DNA of 64,000 nt from Pneumocystis sp. 'macacae' (lineage: Eukaryota; Ascomycota; Pneumocystomycetes; Pneumocystales; Pneumocystaceae). The stretch is taken from NCBI GenBank assembly GCA_018127085.1, contig CM030723.1, forward strand, positions 5,685 to 69,684, written 5' to 3'. A program made the position numbers and the translations under genes. Below are positions 33,026-43,666 of the stretch, one piece after another; the first letter of the stretch is position 1; the number at the start of each line of letters is the position of its first letter. Under the pieces are notes generated by a model. It had not been told where the DNA came from. It did not search any database and was given only the letters and a program-made list of their open reading frames with translations.

Positions 33026-34428
33026 CTAAACAATCATCCAAACTCCTGCTGTTATTCCTATAATAAGACAAATTATCCCTGCTCTATGGAATCCTTCAAT
33101 CCTGATTCCATAACCTTTATCCTCTACCCCAGAATCATCCGTACTAGTAGGTTTAGATGTTACCGTTACAATCTCTGTATATAAACAACTCGAATCATCT
33201 GTAGTGGACTCATCCTCTGATGGAATTGTTGTTGGAGCTGGTTCTGGCAATGGTTCTGGTGTTGGTTGTTCTTCCTCTTCCTCTGGTTCTTCTTCTTCCT
33301 CTTCTTCTTCCTCCGGTTTGTCTCCCTCTGGCTCTTCCTCTTTTGGTTTCTCTTCCTCTTCCTTTTCCTCTTCCTCTGGTTCTTCTCCCTCTGGCTCTTC
33401 CTCTTTTGGTTTCTCTTCCTCTGGCTCTTCCTCTTTTGGTTTCTCTTCCTCTTCCTTTTCTTCTTCTTCCTCTTCCTCTTCTTCTTCCTCTTCCTTTTCA
33501 CCTGGTTCATCTGGTTTCTGTCCCTCTTCCTCCGGTTCCTCTTCTTCCTCTGGTTCCTCTTCTTCCTCTGGTTCCTCTTCCTCTGGTTCAGGTTCTATTG
33601 TAGCAGAACACTCTGGTGTCACCATTTCTGTTTGTATACAAGTTACTGTTTCAGGTGCCACTTCTGTTGTTATAGTTGTTGATAAGATAAGCATAGTATG
33701 AGTCACAGTAACTACACTCCCTGCAGATACATCTTGATTCTTACATGCCTCTTTTACCTTTTTACATGAGTTTTCTAGAATATTCTTACAACTTTTCTCT
33801 AAGTCCTGACATTTTGAAAGATGAGTAGTACAAATATCTTTTGTAAACACAGTAACTGCAGCTTGTTCCTTTTCAACACTAATACATAAATCATCCAAAT
33901 ACTTTAATATATTATTACATATATCTTTATCTGAAAGAAAAGAACTTAATTTATCCACTGCTTCCCTATTTTCAATAGTTCCAAGAATAGATCGATAATT
34001 TTCTACTGTTTTTGAACATTCATCACAATTATAATGATCTATAAAATATCTTTTAAACATATTCTTTAGTGCATCATCCTGATTCTCAGTGTATCCGTAT
34101 TTTTTTATTTTTGGGGAATCATGTAAAAAATCTTGTTCTTTCCTATAAATTTTATTATTTAAAATAGTATCAACTTTATCCAATATTTCATAAAGTTCTT
34201 TGTTATATTTAGCTAAAATTGCCTTATGTGGAGAATCTTCAGATGCGTAGCGTATAGAGATACGATGATGATTTAGTTGGGTTTTTTTTGAAGTAGAATA
34301 AGAATTATCTTGATGTTCTAAAAAAAGTTAAAAAAATCGAGAAAAAAGACAAGATTACTTAGTATACCAATTCCTTTCGATAGAACAGATGCTGCTCCAA
34401 TAAAAACTAAAAATATAAATGTTTTCAT
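33026..34428 (-). CDS. Glu-rich surface antigen, p55/p57-like (MSG-E type)
   Basis: Exon 1 (34368-34428) encodes signal peptide MKTFIFLVFIGAASVLSKG. A 50-base intron (34318-34367, GTATAC...TTTAG) follows, then exon 2 to the stop at 33026; total 450 codons. The N-terminal third has a few Cys-containing MSG-like modules (CNDECSKTVE-type spacing, CQDLEKSCKNIL). Then come a Thr/Val segment and about 120 residues of Glu/Pro/Lys repeats (EEEKPKEEEPEGEE). Last is a hydrophobic C terminus (GYGIRIEGFHRAGIICLIIG) that suits membrane or GPI anchoring. Glu-rich repeats plus an MSG-type N terminus match the known p55/p57 antigens, a single-gene MSG branch with stage-specific expression. Repeat number is probably polymorphic between strains. 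Confidence 0.75.
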
Positions 34429-34857
34429 TGGCAATAAGGCAGAAGAAAGAGAACTGGTAGTTTTTATAAAACTCGTTAATTTTTCAGAAAAAGTTGGACG
34501 AAAAAAAAATAATCACGTGAAATAAAAAAATAATAAATAATAATGTATTATTATTTAATTTTTATTATTTGTTTTAAATTAATATAACTTAATATTATTG
34601 TGTAATGCTCATATTTAATTTTTTAGATTTTTATAGTTGAATTTTTTTTATTAAAATTATATATTGAAAATTATTAAAAAATTATAATAGAATTTAATTT
34701 TAACCTATCTTTTGAAAAAAATTATTTATTTTGAATAAAAATCTATAAAAAGACAACGCCCATTTTTGAAGTCTCTGTTCAAGAATACATCCTTTGCACT
34801 TCTTGAATCCTTTTTTGAAACCTCAATATCCTCATTTTAGGACATCTATTAAAGAAA
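34429..34857. other. Promoter region of the p55-like gene
   Basis: Non-coding AT-rich DNA between the p55-like start and the tRNA-Pro 3' end. A short direct repeat involving ACCTC...ATATCCTCATTTTAGGAC-like text occurs near 34770-34850. I see no gene. Confidence 0.5.
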
Positions 34858-34948
34858 GGGCTTGGCCGGGACTTGAACCCGGGACCTCGCGCAAATTATG
34901 CTTAGGCCAATACCCTAAGCGCGAATCATACCACTAGACCACCAAGCC
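34858..34948 (-). tRNA. tRNA-Pro(AGG) with an intron
   Basis: The minus strand begins GGCTTGG (34948-34942) and ends CCAAGCC plus discriminator C (34858), a perfect 7-pair acceptor stem. The D arm is TGGTCTAGTGGTATGA, the anticodon stem CGCGC/GCGCG, and the loop TTAGGG with anticodon AGG. The T arm is CCCGGGTTCAAGTCCCGG. About 19 bases between the anticodon loop and the 3' half of the stem are an intron at the usual position after base 37. It closely resembles yeast tRNA-Pro(AGG). It sits on the boundary between the MSG-rich arm and the core genes. Confidence 0.93.
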
Positions 34949-35924
34949 GTGAAATTTTCCGGTTCTCATTGCTACGAAGTATTTGAAGTTTAATTTTTAA
35001 ATATTGAAATTTGTATCTCATTTTAGTATAAATACTAATATTAATTTTTTAATTAAATAGCATATAAGTTATTTTAATTATGACTTAAATCTTTTATTAA
35101 ATATAAGATATAAATTAGATTAAATTAAAAAATAATTCTAAAATTTATAAATTGAGTAATTAAGAAATTATTCTTAAATAAAAGAAAAATATATTTATGT
35201 TTTCTATAAAATAAGTTATTTGTAATTTATATTTTTTTTATATACGTTTTTAAAATACTTTAATGAAAATTATTTAATAAAATATGATAATTTAAAATTA
35301 ATATATTTTACAGAAAAATTATAAAAACAATATTTTTAATTTTTGCATGTTATAGAGTATAAATGAATATGTTGAATCTAAATATTACAAAATTGTTTTT
35401 TTAAAAAATAAATTTTAAATTTTAATTATCTTTTTAATTATATTTTACTATTTAAGCTATATTCATAAAATATGTTTTTAATTTTAGATTTATTTTAATA
35501 TAAAAATACCTAAAATAACTAATTTAATTTTAATAATGATTATCTACTTTTGCTTTTGTATATAAAAATTTTATATGTTTTTAAATATACTATAAATTAT
35601 AGATAAATTTAAATTTTATATTTATTAATATTTGCAAATAAATACTATTTTGATATTTTTTGAAAAATTAATATTTAGTCTTTTTGATTTATTGTATTTA
35701 AATAAAAAATCTAAACGATTAAAATGATCCTTATTTAAATTAAAAATTGAAAATTCTAACATAAAATATACTATTATATAAATTATATTAATTATTTAAA
35801 TATTATTATGTAAATATGTAAAATTTTTAAAAAATCCATTAATTTTTAGTTTATATATTTATAATTTTAAAATTTAATTTATCTAATAATATATATATAT
35901 ATGTTAATTTTTATATATATTTAT
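34949..35924. other. AT-rich intergenic DNA
   Basis: Nearly 1 kb of A/T-run sequence between tRNA-Pro and the end of SPF27. No frame longer than a few dozen codons has any recognisable content, and I see no RNA gene. Confidence 0.6.
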
Positions 35925-36589
35925 CTATAATTTATTTTGAAGAGTCTCAATTTCTTTTTCTAAAAGAAGATTTGCAATTTCCACATCAAATATACGTCTA
36001 ATAAAATGGTAAAATTCGTTTTCTAATCTCTTTAATTCAAGACCCATTCCTTCTGTTTGAAATTTTTTCCTTTCTTTATTCAATATAGATATTTCATCTT
36101 GTAAAGTCAAAAGATACGTTTCTAATTGTCGCAAATAATGTTCAAGTTGTTCAAGATATAATAACCAAGAATTTTTTCCAAATTCATCTAGAAGATGAAG
36201 ATTTTCGATTCTTCCTTTCAAGAATTCAAATGAAATCAAACTTTTATTTATTGCATCAATCCATGATTCTTTGTTTGACATTGTAGGTTCTTTAAAAGAT
36301 GTATAACGTGATAAATCGATAGCATCAAGTTTTTGACCACATTCTACACGTTTTAGCTCCTCTTCAATCAATTTAGATGAAGGATTCCATTCCATATACT
36401 TATGAACTAATGGATGAAGAGGTAGATCTTTTGGAATTTCTTTAGCAATAAGCATATCCACTTTAGCTTTTTCTTTTTTAGATAAATTCCCATCATGATC
36501 TATATAGCTTCTTTAGAATTTACATAAGTTTATATTAAATTCATAAATTTCTTACATGGCAAAGAATCATGAAAATATAAATTTATCAT
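35925..36589 (-). CDS. cwf7: Pre-mRNA-splicing factor SPF27 / Cwf7 (BCAS2 family)
   Basis: Subunit of the Prp19/NineTeen complex that activates the spliceosome. Exon 1 (36556-36589) encodes MINLYFHDSLP; a 56-base intron (GTAAG...TATAG) follows; exon 2 (35925-36499) completes 202 residues, about the family's usual length. The N terminus DSLPYHDG matches the family's D-x-LPY motif. Next come the HPLVHKYMEW region and a C-terminal coiled coil (LEQLEHYLRQLETYLL; IANLLLEKEIETLQNK). The gene is divergent from GPI18, with only 59 bases between start codons, so the two probably share a promoter. Confidence 0.88.
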
Positions 36590-36648
36590 TTTTTTAAAGA
36601 TAAAATTAAATATCGTTTAAAATATTTAATATTTTAAACCTTCAAAGT

Positions 36649-37967
36649 ATGCAATTAATAGACTTATTGATTTTAACAATAAGTTTTTTAGGATATAAAG
36701 TAATTTTTATTCTTATATCTGTTTCATCGTCTTTTTTAAATATTTATGATACGTCAACTTTACTTATCTTAGAAAAGCCAAAGAATATTTTACAAAAAAT
36801 TATAATATCATTGGTGCGTTGGGATAGTATATATTTTGTAGCTTTAGCCCAGCGTGGACGATTTTTTGAACAAGAATGGGCATTCGGCCCTCTATTTCCT
36901 GATTTTGTTCGTTTATTTACAGGTTTATATTTTAATGAGCTATATTCCCGTAATTTCTTAGATATATATAGACCATATCTTTTTGACTAAATCTCTTTAT
37001 AATTATGCACTTTCTTCGATTGTTATTTCTCATTTATTTCATCTTTTTTCCATTTTTTCTCTTTATTATCTTACTTTTAAAATTTATCAATCTCGAGATA
37101 TGGCAATAATTACATCACTTCTTTATCTCATATCTCCATCTGGAATATTTTTGTCGGCAGGATATACAGAAAGCTTTTTTTCATTTTTTATATTTATTGG
37201 TTTTATTTTTTTTGAAAAAAATTATAATTTTTTAGCATCATTAACATGGTGTATGGCATCAACGATTAGAAGTAATGGTCTTCTTTGGTCTATTTTTTTC
37301 TTATATCCAACATTTACATGGATATATCGTTTTTTTAAATACCCTAGATTTAAATTGTTTTTTAAAATAATAAGGTTTGGAATTTATAGTTTAGTAGTTG
37401 GTATTGGCTTTTTTTGGACTCAGTATCGTGCGTATGTTAAATTTTGTCGTCCAAAAAAATTACGTAATTGGTGTTCTGCAAGTTTTCCTTCAATATACTC
37501 ATTTGTTCAAAGTTATTACTGGTAAACTCTTTATTTTATTATAAAAGATATTTTAATATAATAGGAACATTGGGCTTTTTAAGTACTTTACACTATTACA
37601 AGTTCCAAATTTTATATTCGCATCACCTTCCATCTATATCTCTATAAAATCCGCATTTTATTATTTTTTAAAAAATAAAGATCAATTTAAAAAAACTAAT
37701 CAAAAATTAAATTCTTATTATAGTATACAGTTATTGTTAACTATATTATGTATATTTTTTATGCATGTTCAAATATTTACTAGAATGGTTTCTTGTTTAC
37801 CAGGTATATATTGGTGGTTAGCTAATTGCTTGTTAAATGATTACTTAAATTCAAATAAAATTATAAATAAAAAGAAAAAAAAAAAATCATTATATTGGAC
37901 AAAAATTTGGATTTCATATGCAATGATTCAGACTGTTTTATTTGGTGCATTCTTACCTCCTGCATAG
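36649..37967 (+). CDS. GPI18: GPI mannosyltransferase 2 (PIG-V family)
   Basis: Adds the second mannose to the GPI anchor precursor in the ER, the pathway that attaches MSG-type proteins to the surface. Exons 36649-36922, 36972-37521 and 37565-37967 join to 408 residues. Introns are 49 and 43 bases; a shorter 22-base first intron starting at 36950 would also keep frame. Hallmarks are RWDSIYFVALAQRG near residue 62, GYTESFFSFFIFIGF in the middle, and YYWNIGLFKYFTLLQVPNF across the second junction. Many hydrophobic segments indicate a polytopic membrane protein. The C terminus WTKIWISYAMIQTVLFGAFLP is typical of the family. Confidence 0.87.
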
Positions 37968-38097
37968 ATTAAAAGGTTAACAATATTAATTAAATATATA
38001 AAATTTAATATTAAAAAAATAATATTATAATGTAATATTATTTAAATAGTAAATAATATTTTCTATATATATCCTAGTTATATTTTCTAAATCTTAA

Positions 38098-39097
38098 TTA
38101 AAGATAACAAGATTCCTCATTATTAGTCATGCCTCGACCTAAATACCAACCTTCATTAATTAGTTGTTGTTCTATCCTATTCCAATATTCAACTTTAGTT
38201 TGTGGCTTGTAGTCTAAATCTAATACTTTAATATCAAAAACTTCTTTATGAAAAAAAGTAACATATATCGTACAATCAAAAAAAATCATACTTAATGTCC
38301 TAGAAGAAGTACTTTGTAAATATTTTAGATGATTAATTAGCTGAGATTGGTAAAGATAATTGCTTAAATTTATTTCTATATCCTAATTTTTAAGCCTTTT
38401 TTATAATATTATATTTCTAACCTGACTATATACTTGATTTTCCATCAAAATAGCTTTTACAGATTTCCGAATTCTAGCTTGATTTCCTGATGCTAAATCT
38501 AAAGGACAATATCTTATTTTATTTTCTAAGAAATTTCCACGAAGCCTTCTAAGAGCACATGTTCTACAAGATTTCCAACCAATAGGTGCTGAATTTGATT
38601 GAATTAACCATTTTGGCTAATATTTTAAATATAAATTCAAGATAAGATAAAACAAACTTTAAATTCTATAGTGTGTTTAAGAAAATCTGAAGACAAATCT
38701 TTTAACAATATTGCGTGATTTTCAGCAGTATCTAATAGTGTATTATTAAATTTTTGTTTTCTTTCATATTTTTGCAGATCAGTATTAAGTTTTTTTAAGA
38801 CACTAGTTTCCAATATAATAAGATCAATAGATAAAATATAGCGATCAAAAGGCGTATTAAATAAAGGAATTATGACATTTTGCATAAATTCAAAATTTTC
38901 TAGCGTAGAAATAGGATGATGTATTTTTTTTATTCTTAAAACTTTATTTATCTTTAAAAATTAATAATTTATAATGTTCTTTTCAAACTTACAAAAAAAG
39001 AATCACTTCCTTTATATTTAAATATAACGTTACGATTCCCTTCCGAAAAATATATCCAATCATTAGGATCAATTTTTACTAATTGATTAATATCCAT
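38098..39097 (-). CDS. IPK1: Inositol-pentakisphosphate 2-kinase
   Basis: Phosphorylates IP5 at the 2-position to make phytate (IP6), used in mRNA export. Exon 1 from ATG 39097 encodes MDINQLVKIDPNDWIYFSEG followed by GNRNVIFKYKG, the glycine-containing nucleotide-binding region. Later exons give VLRIKKIHHPISTLENFEF and CRTCALRRLRGNF. RYCPLDLASGNQARIRKSVK (about 38470-38530) is a family signature. The last exon (38098 up to about 38330) contains VLDLDYKPQTKVEYW, the conserved DLD-x-KP motif. At least four introns; I did not resolve every junction. The protein is short for the family, close to 270 residues. It lies 102 bases upstream of the TEN1-like gene's end, in the same orientation. Confidence 0.8.
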
Positions 39098-39199
39098 GAA
39101 AATAAAATTAAAAATATGGTCGACAAGGCAAATATTAAATAAAATATAGTATACAATTAAGATTCTTTCAGGATAAAATCACATAAAATTATTATATAA

Positions 39200-39647
39200 T
39201 TAACTTTTTAATCTTTTTTTTACAACTTTTTCATATTTATCAACATCAATATTCCCTGCATTCCAGAAAATAATTGCTCTTAAAACATAACCTTCTATTA
39301 TACGAAAATATTTTGAATGAGAAAAATGTTCCAATGACATATTAATAGACACTTGATCAATTATTCCTATAACAAAAACCCAGTCTCCAATATTAAATCG
39401 TAGATTAGAAATAAGAAGTGAAATATCAACCTCAATTGCACATGTTGAATGGAAAATAAGAACTCTTGCAGATATTGGATCATAATCTGAAATACTAAAT
39501 AATTTAATAAAAAATCAAAATTATTTTTTAATAGTACCATCCTAAAAGTCGTACTTTTTTTCCAGAAAAAAAAGACGCATTTGAGTGTATATCAGAGAGA
39601 AGAGCAATTGTAGAAGCAAGAGGTCCATGATGTACACCTTCCTGCAT
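39200..39647 (-). CDS. TEN1: TEN1-like OB-fold protein (CST telomere complex)
   Basis: Exons 39538-39647 and 39200-39494 (43-base intron, GTACTA...TTTAG) join to 134 residues. The order of motifs matches fungal Ten1: FFSGKKVRLLGCISDYDP (first OB strands), ARVLIFHSTCAIEVDISLL, LRFNIGDWVFVIG, and AIIFWNAGNIDVDKYEKVV. In yeasts Ten1 joins Stn1 and Cdc13 to cap telomeres. Recognition is by motif pattern in a fast-evolving family, so another small OB-fold protein is possible. The start choice (MQEGVHHGPLAS) is the first ATG in the exon. Confidence 0.62.
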
Positions 39648-39983
39648 AACACGTAATCGTAAAGGTTTCTACAAATATTAGTAAACTCATCTATTCATAG
39701 AATAACCACTAAGATGTCGTTTATATCTTATTTAAAATAGACATCATTTTATTTTTAAAAATACATAAGACTTTAATATATTAGTTAAACTCATTTTTTA
39801 CAATTTTTAAAATTTAGATTGATTATAATCGATTTGTTATAACCTTCGATTTTTTGATAAAAGTATTCTCTAAATATAAAAAAGATATGATAATTCTGAA
39901 ACTTCAGAAATATTTTATTTCGTAATTTTGCTTTTTTATTTTTTGATATAAAAGTAAATATAGCATTCGAAAAGAAAGGAAAA
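39648..39983. promoter_or_regulatory. Divergent spacer between TEN1-like gene and FHL1
   Basis: 336 bases of AT-rich DNA between two divergently transcribed genes, presumably carrying both promoters. A minus-strand frame at 39791-39991 is Phe/Lys/Asn low-complexity and overlaps the FHL1 start; it is not credible as a gene. No specific operator was recognised. Confidence 0.5.
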
Positions 39984-41942
39984 ATGGCCATAAGTGCTTT
40001 TAAAATTCAAAATGAAAGATCATCAGATATCGTAACAAATGTTTATACTTATTTTAAATATATGATTTATTCTAAGAAAGTTCATTTAGAATCAAAATAA
40101 TACTATTGTTCAAACTCGGCCGTTACGAAGTGTGCAAGCATATGCAAAATTAGAATTTAATGCATTTAGTTTTTATGTCCAGACATTACAAGTAATCATA
40201 GGACGTAAAGCAAGTAGATCGGATCAAGTGGATGTACATATTGGGTCTACAAAGGCTATATCTCGGCAGCATGCAAAATTATTCTATGATTTTACTTCTC
40301 AGCACTTTAAAATTTTTGTAATGGGTAAAAATGGGGCTTTTGTAGATGAACAATTTGTAGAATGTGGGAAAACTATTCCTCTCTATGACAAGTATTTCTA
40401 TAAGTATATGATACAGTACCTTTTCTGATGGATATATAGGACAAAAATTCAAATTGATAAAGTATTTTTTACATTTTTACTTCCAAATGCTACTGAGAAA
40501 GAAAACACTGAAAACGAAAGAAATACTAATACAGATCAAGTAAAGATTGAAGAATTTGGATTTCCTGAAGACAATTCTGGGTCTTCAGACAATGTTTTGA
40601 CTAAATCATCTTGTACAACATGTCCTGATATAGAATTAGATCAGGAATTTACCAAAACTCATGAATTAGGAATCTCATCAGAATCTGTAAATATTATGGA
40701 TAACAAAGTACCTAAGTTCGACAATGTTAATATTAATTCTCATAATGAGCCTGTATTTTCTCATGATAAATCATGCAATGTATTAACAAAAGAACATATT
40801 AAACCAAATTTATCTTATGCATCATTGATTGCACAAGCTATTTTATCATCACCTAATAAAAAAATGACGCTTTCTGATATTTATGAATGGATTAGTCAAA
40901 CATATAAATATTATAAATATGCTCAAAACGGTTGGCAAAATTCTATTAGACACAGTTTATCACTTAATAAAGTATTTAAAAAGGTATTTAGAAAGGATGA
41001 CGAGCCTGGAAAAGGTTCCTTTTGGACAATAGATTTTGAATATCAGAATCAATTGAAAAGCGGTATTTATAAACGAAATCGGAAAAATATTTCTTTGTCA
41101 CCGCAGCATTCAATATCAGAGTCTCCTACTATGATAGATGATATTTCTTTGAAACCTTTAACTGATTCTGTTCCAATCGTTATTATGCAGGATGGTCAAT
41201 TGTCATTAAACCCTGAATATTTTAATAGTATAAACAACAACAGTGATTCTAGTAAAGTACAGAGTAAGTAAAATGGGATGCGCTGAGGAAACTGCATTAA
41301 TATGTAAAAATAGTTGTTCAGGCAATTGTTCTTCTACAGAAATATGTAATAACACAGCTCGGACCTCATGCTAAGAATCCTCAAAATGCAGCGGCTATTG
41401 CAAACGCATTAATTGTTGCATTGGACCAGCAGTTGCAGAAGCATAAATGCCATAAAGATTTTATTCCTACTACTTTCAAAAACTTGACTTCATTATCAAG
41501 CATTACGGAAAAAAAAACAGTGTCAAGCGAACTTTCTATAAAAAACGAAAAATCTATATCTAAATCACTTACACCTTTAACGTTTTTGACGCAATCTCAA
41601 AATACGGATGCTTCTGGAATAACACCTAATCTATCTACTAGTCAATCATACTCAATGAGCGACGAACTAGTCTCGAAGCAATTATATCCTGTACAGATTC
41701 CGCCGCCTCCTCCATATTATTCAAAATCACAAACATCTAGTCTTACAAATCATGTATCATCGGATTTAATAGAAAAAAAAGAACATATTCAGGCTTTATC
41801 TTCAAAAAGCCATTCAACAGATTCATCACTCAGTTGCAAACAACGATGTAAACGGCCGTATGAAGATGACGAGAAGACCGTATGTTTCATAGGTGAAGCA
41901 AAAGCATTATTAGAAAATGATAGCAAAAACAGAAACAATTAA
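39984..41942 (+). CDS. FHL1: FHA-forkhead transcription factor (Fhl1 type)
   Basis: In yeasts this factor sits on ribosomal protein gene promoters. Four exons (39984-40031, 40090-40391, 40440-41263, 41314-41942; introns 58, 48 and 50 bases) join to 600 residues. Residues about 30-135 are an FHA domain: [13 protein letters not shown]...[12 protein letters not shown]...[15 protein letters not shown]. Residues about 235-330 are a forkhead domain: [52 protein letters not shown]. After the last intron [19 protein letters not shown] is conserved with fission yeast Fhl1. The C-terminal tail is Ser-rich and low complexity. Splicing is well supported because all phases agree. Confidence 0.9.
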
Positions 41943-42153
41943 AATAATGATGTAAGGGTGTTTGCAACTTTATATACCGTAGGACAAATCAGTCCAATAT
42001 CATTTGTAGAGTTTATCATATAAATAGTTAGATTTACATTAACAATTAAATTTGAATTAATAGTGTACATGTTAAATTTATCGTTTTCAAATATTAAACC
42101 TATAAATTGTGAAACATTGGGTAATATATGTATATCTAAATATGCTTCAGAAT
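41943..42153. other. Convergent spacer, left edge of the GC-rich island
   Basis: Short AT-rich spacer between the 3' ends of FHL1 and GET3. Composition switches abruptly from AT-rich to GC-rich near 42150, at the GET3 stop codon. Confidence 0.7.
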
Positions 42154-43329
42154 CTAGGAGACGACCTGGTACGGCTTGATAAGCATCTCCGAGAACTTCT
42201 TAAGAGCCTCGACACCCCTGACTTCGGTAGACACCTGAGGAAGCTTAATTATATGGAAGTCCTCATAAAGCTCCATAATCTGGTCCAGGTACTTCTGCTG
42301 CATCCTATGGCGCGAAAGACACTGCTGACAGCCAGAACCTAGCTCGCTTAAAAACTGCATGTTTCCATGGCAACGGCGAACCCTTCACATTCAGCAACAG
42401 CTGATTCACAACAATATTGTGTGTGTCGATCTCGTATGCCGTCAGCTCCTGGATCATCCGCTCCATTTCTGTGCCCTCAGCGCATGCCTCCCTGCCTGCC
42501 CCTTACCATATAGACTCAGAAACTCGCTTATACACACAGAAACAAACGTCGTCAGCTCTGCATCCCTGAACTGGTTGTTCACCTCCGTAATCGTCACCCT
42601 CATCTGCTCAAGCTTCCTGAACATCTCGTCCTGGCTCCCCCCCAGCCCTATCATGCTCCCCATCTGGCTGATCATCGGCCCAAAACGCGACCCAAGCCCC
42701 GAAATCCTCGTAAGCGCCTTCTCCAGCACCGTCGGAAACGACAGAAACCGCAGCGTGTGGCCCGTCGGCGCCGTGTCAAACACACACACCGAGTACTCCA
42801 TCGACTTCACCTGCTTCATGATCTCTGCAAACCCCATCGCCTCGTCCACCCCCGGAATCGAAAACGCTATGTCCTGCATCATCCCCGACACCGGGTTCGC
42901 CTCGCCCTCTGCTGCTCCCCTAAGCCTCTCCACTACTCTCCCCCACCATACACTGCTCAATCATCTCCTGGATCGACGATGCCGGGTCGATTTCCTGTCT
43001 GTCTCAGCGCCCTCCACTGGCTCCCACCCACCATCGCAAACAGATTCTCGAACCCCTCCACTCTGCATGCCTCTTTCCCAAACTTCTGTCCAAATGCGTC
43101 CGACAGGTTGTGTGCCGGATCCGTCGAGATCAGCAGGACCGATTCACGCACCCGAGACAGCTGGATTGCCAGCGAGCACGACGTCGTCGTCTTCCCCACT
43201 CCTCCCTTGCCCCCTGTTCCTCAGCACTGCTTTCTCCTGCCTGTACTTACCCACAAAGATCCACTTGAGCGACTGCTGCTCGACTATGTTTTCCAGCGTT
43301 GCTGGCAGTGCGTCTCCGTCTGAGCCCAT
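42154..43329 (-). CDS. GET3: ATPase GET3 (tail-anchored protein targeting)
   Basis: Cytosolic ATPase that delivers tail-anchored proteins to the ER. Six exons (43251-43329, 43032-43213, 42954-42994, 42507-42919, 42389-42468, 42154-42354; introns 37, 37, 34, 38 and 34 bases) join to 331 residues. The P-loop [12 protein letters not shown] is restored only by splicing intron 1. Other signatures are [30 protein letters not shown], the zinc motif CQQC, and [16 protein letters not shown] near the end. The first in-frame ATG (MGSDGD) was chosen; upstream codons lack one. Composition is strikingly GC-rich compared with the AT-rich genes on either side. It is divergent from tRNA-Tyr/UTP15. Confidence 0.93.
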
Positions 43330-43413
43330 CGTCTGCTTTTCCCCGTTCTTTCCGCTTTGACGCCCACCCCGCCGTGCCACATATAATCTGTTTTTTGGCC
43401 GCCTCCCCTGCCC

Positions 43414-43507
43414 CCGCTCTTGGTCTAGTTGGTTATGGCCCTCGGCTGTAAACGGGACGCCTGGCGGTGCTACCGAGTGGTCCCCGGTTCGATTCCGGGA
43501 GAGCGGA
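43414..43507 (+). tRNA. tRNA-Tyr(GTA) with an intron
   Basis: Acceptor stem CCGCTCT (43414-43420) pairs perfectly with AGAGCGG (43500-43506); the discriminator is A. D stem GGTC/GGCC, anticodon stem CTCGG/CCGAG, loop CTGTAA with anticodon GTA, and T arm CCCGGTTCGATTCCGGG. About 20 extra bases between loop position 37 and the 3' stem half form the intron usual for eukaryotic tRNA-Tyr. It lies between GET3 and UTP15. Confidence 0.92.
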
Positions 43508-43524
43508 TCCGCTTTTGCTGCCTC

Positions 43525-43650
43525 GTGCCCCGGTTAGGGCTAGGGCAGCGCCGCTGGGCAGGGCTGCAAGGACAGGGTTAGGGTTTCGAGGGCAGGGTTG
43601 GGGTTATAAGGGAGGGTTAGGGTTGGGGCTGGTGTTAGGGCAGGGCGGCG
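43525..43650 (+). repeat. Interstitial telomere-like repeats upstream of UTP15
   Basis: Within about 120 bases there are many TTAGGG-type units: GGTTAGGGCTAGGGC, ACAGGGTTAGGGTTTCGAGG, GGAGGGTTAGGGTTGGGGC and GTGTTAGGGCAGGG. Pneumocystis telomeres are TTAGGG repeats. The units are degenerate and interspersed with G-rich sequence. All run in the same direction, in the UTP15 leader. Confidence 0.85.
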
Positions 43651-43666
43651 GGAGGCGGCGGGGGCG

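Noticed and set aside
33166..33701. Overlapping frames on both strands across the Glu-rich tract
   Set aside because: They are shadows of the GAA/GAG repeat in other frames; only the spliced minus-strand frame has a signal peptide, cysteine modules and an anchor.
36923..36985. Apparent frameshift in GPI18
   Set aside because: A 49-base intron (or a 22-base alternative) with normal splice sites restores the frame, so the gene is not broken.
39791..39991. Minus-strand frame of 66 codons overlapping the FHL1 start
   Set aside because: Phe/Lys/Asn low complexity in AT-rich DNA, no splice partner, and it overlaps a well-supported exon.
42359..43360. Plus-strand frame of 333 codons opposite GET3
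   Set aside because: Antisense to GET3 exons and introns; no conserved motif, and it begins and ends with the GC-rich island.
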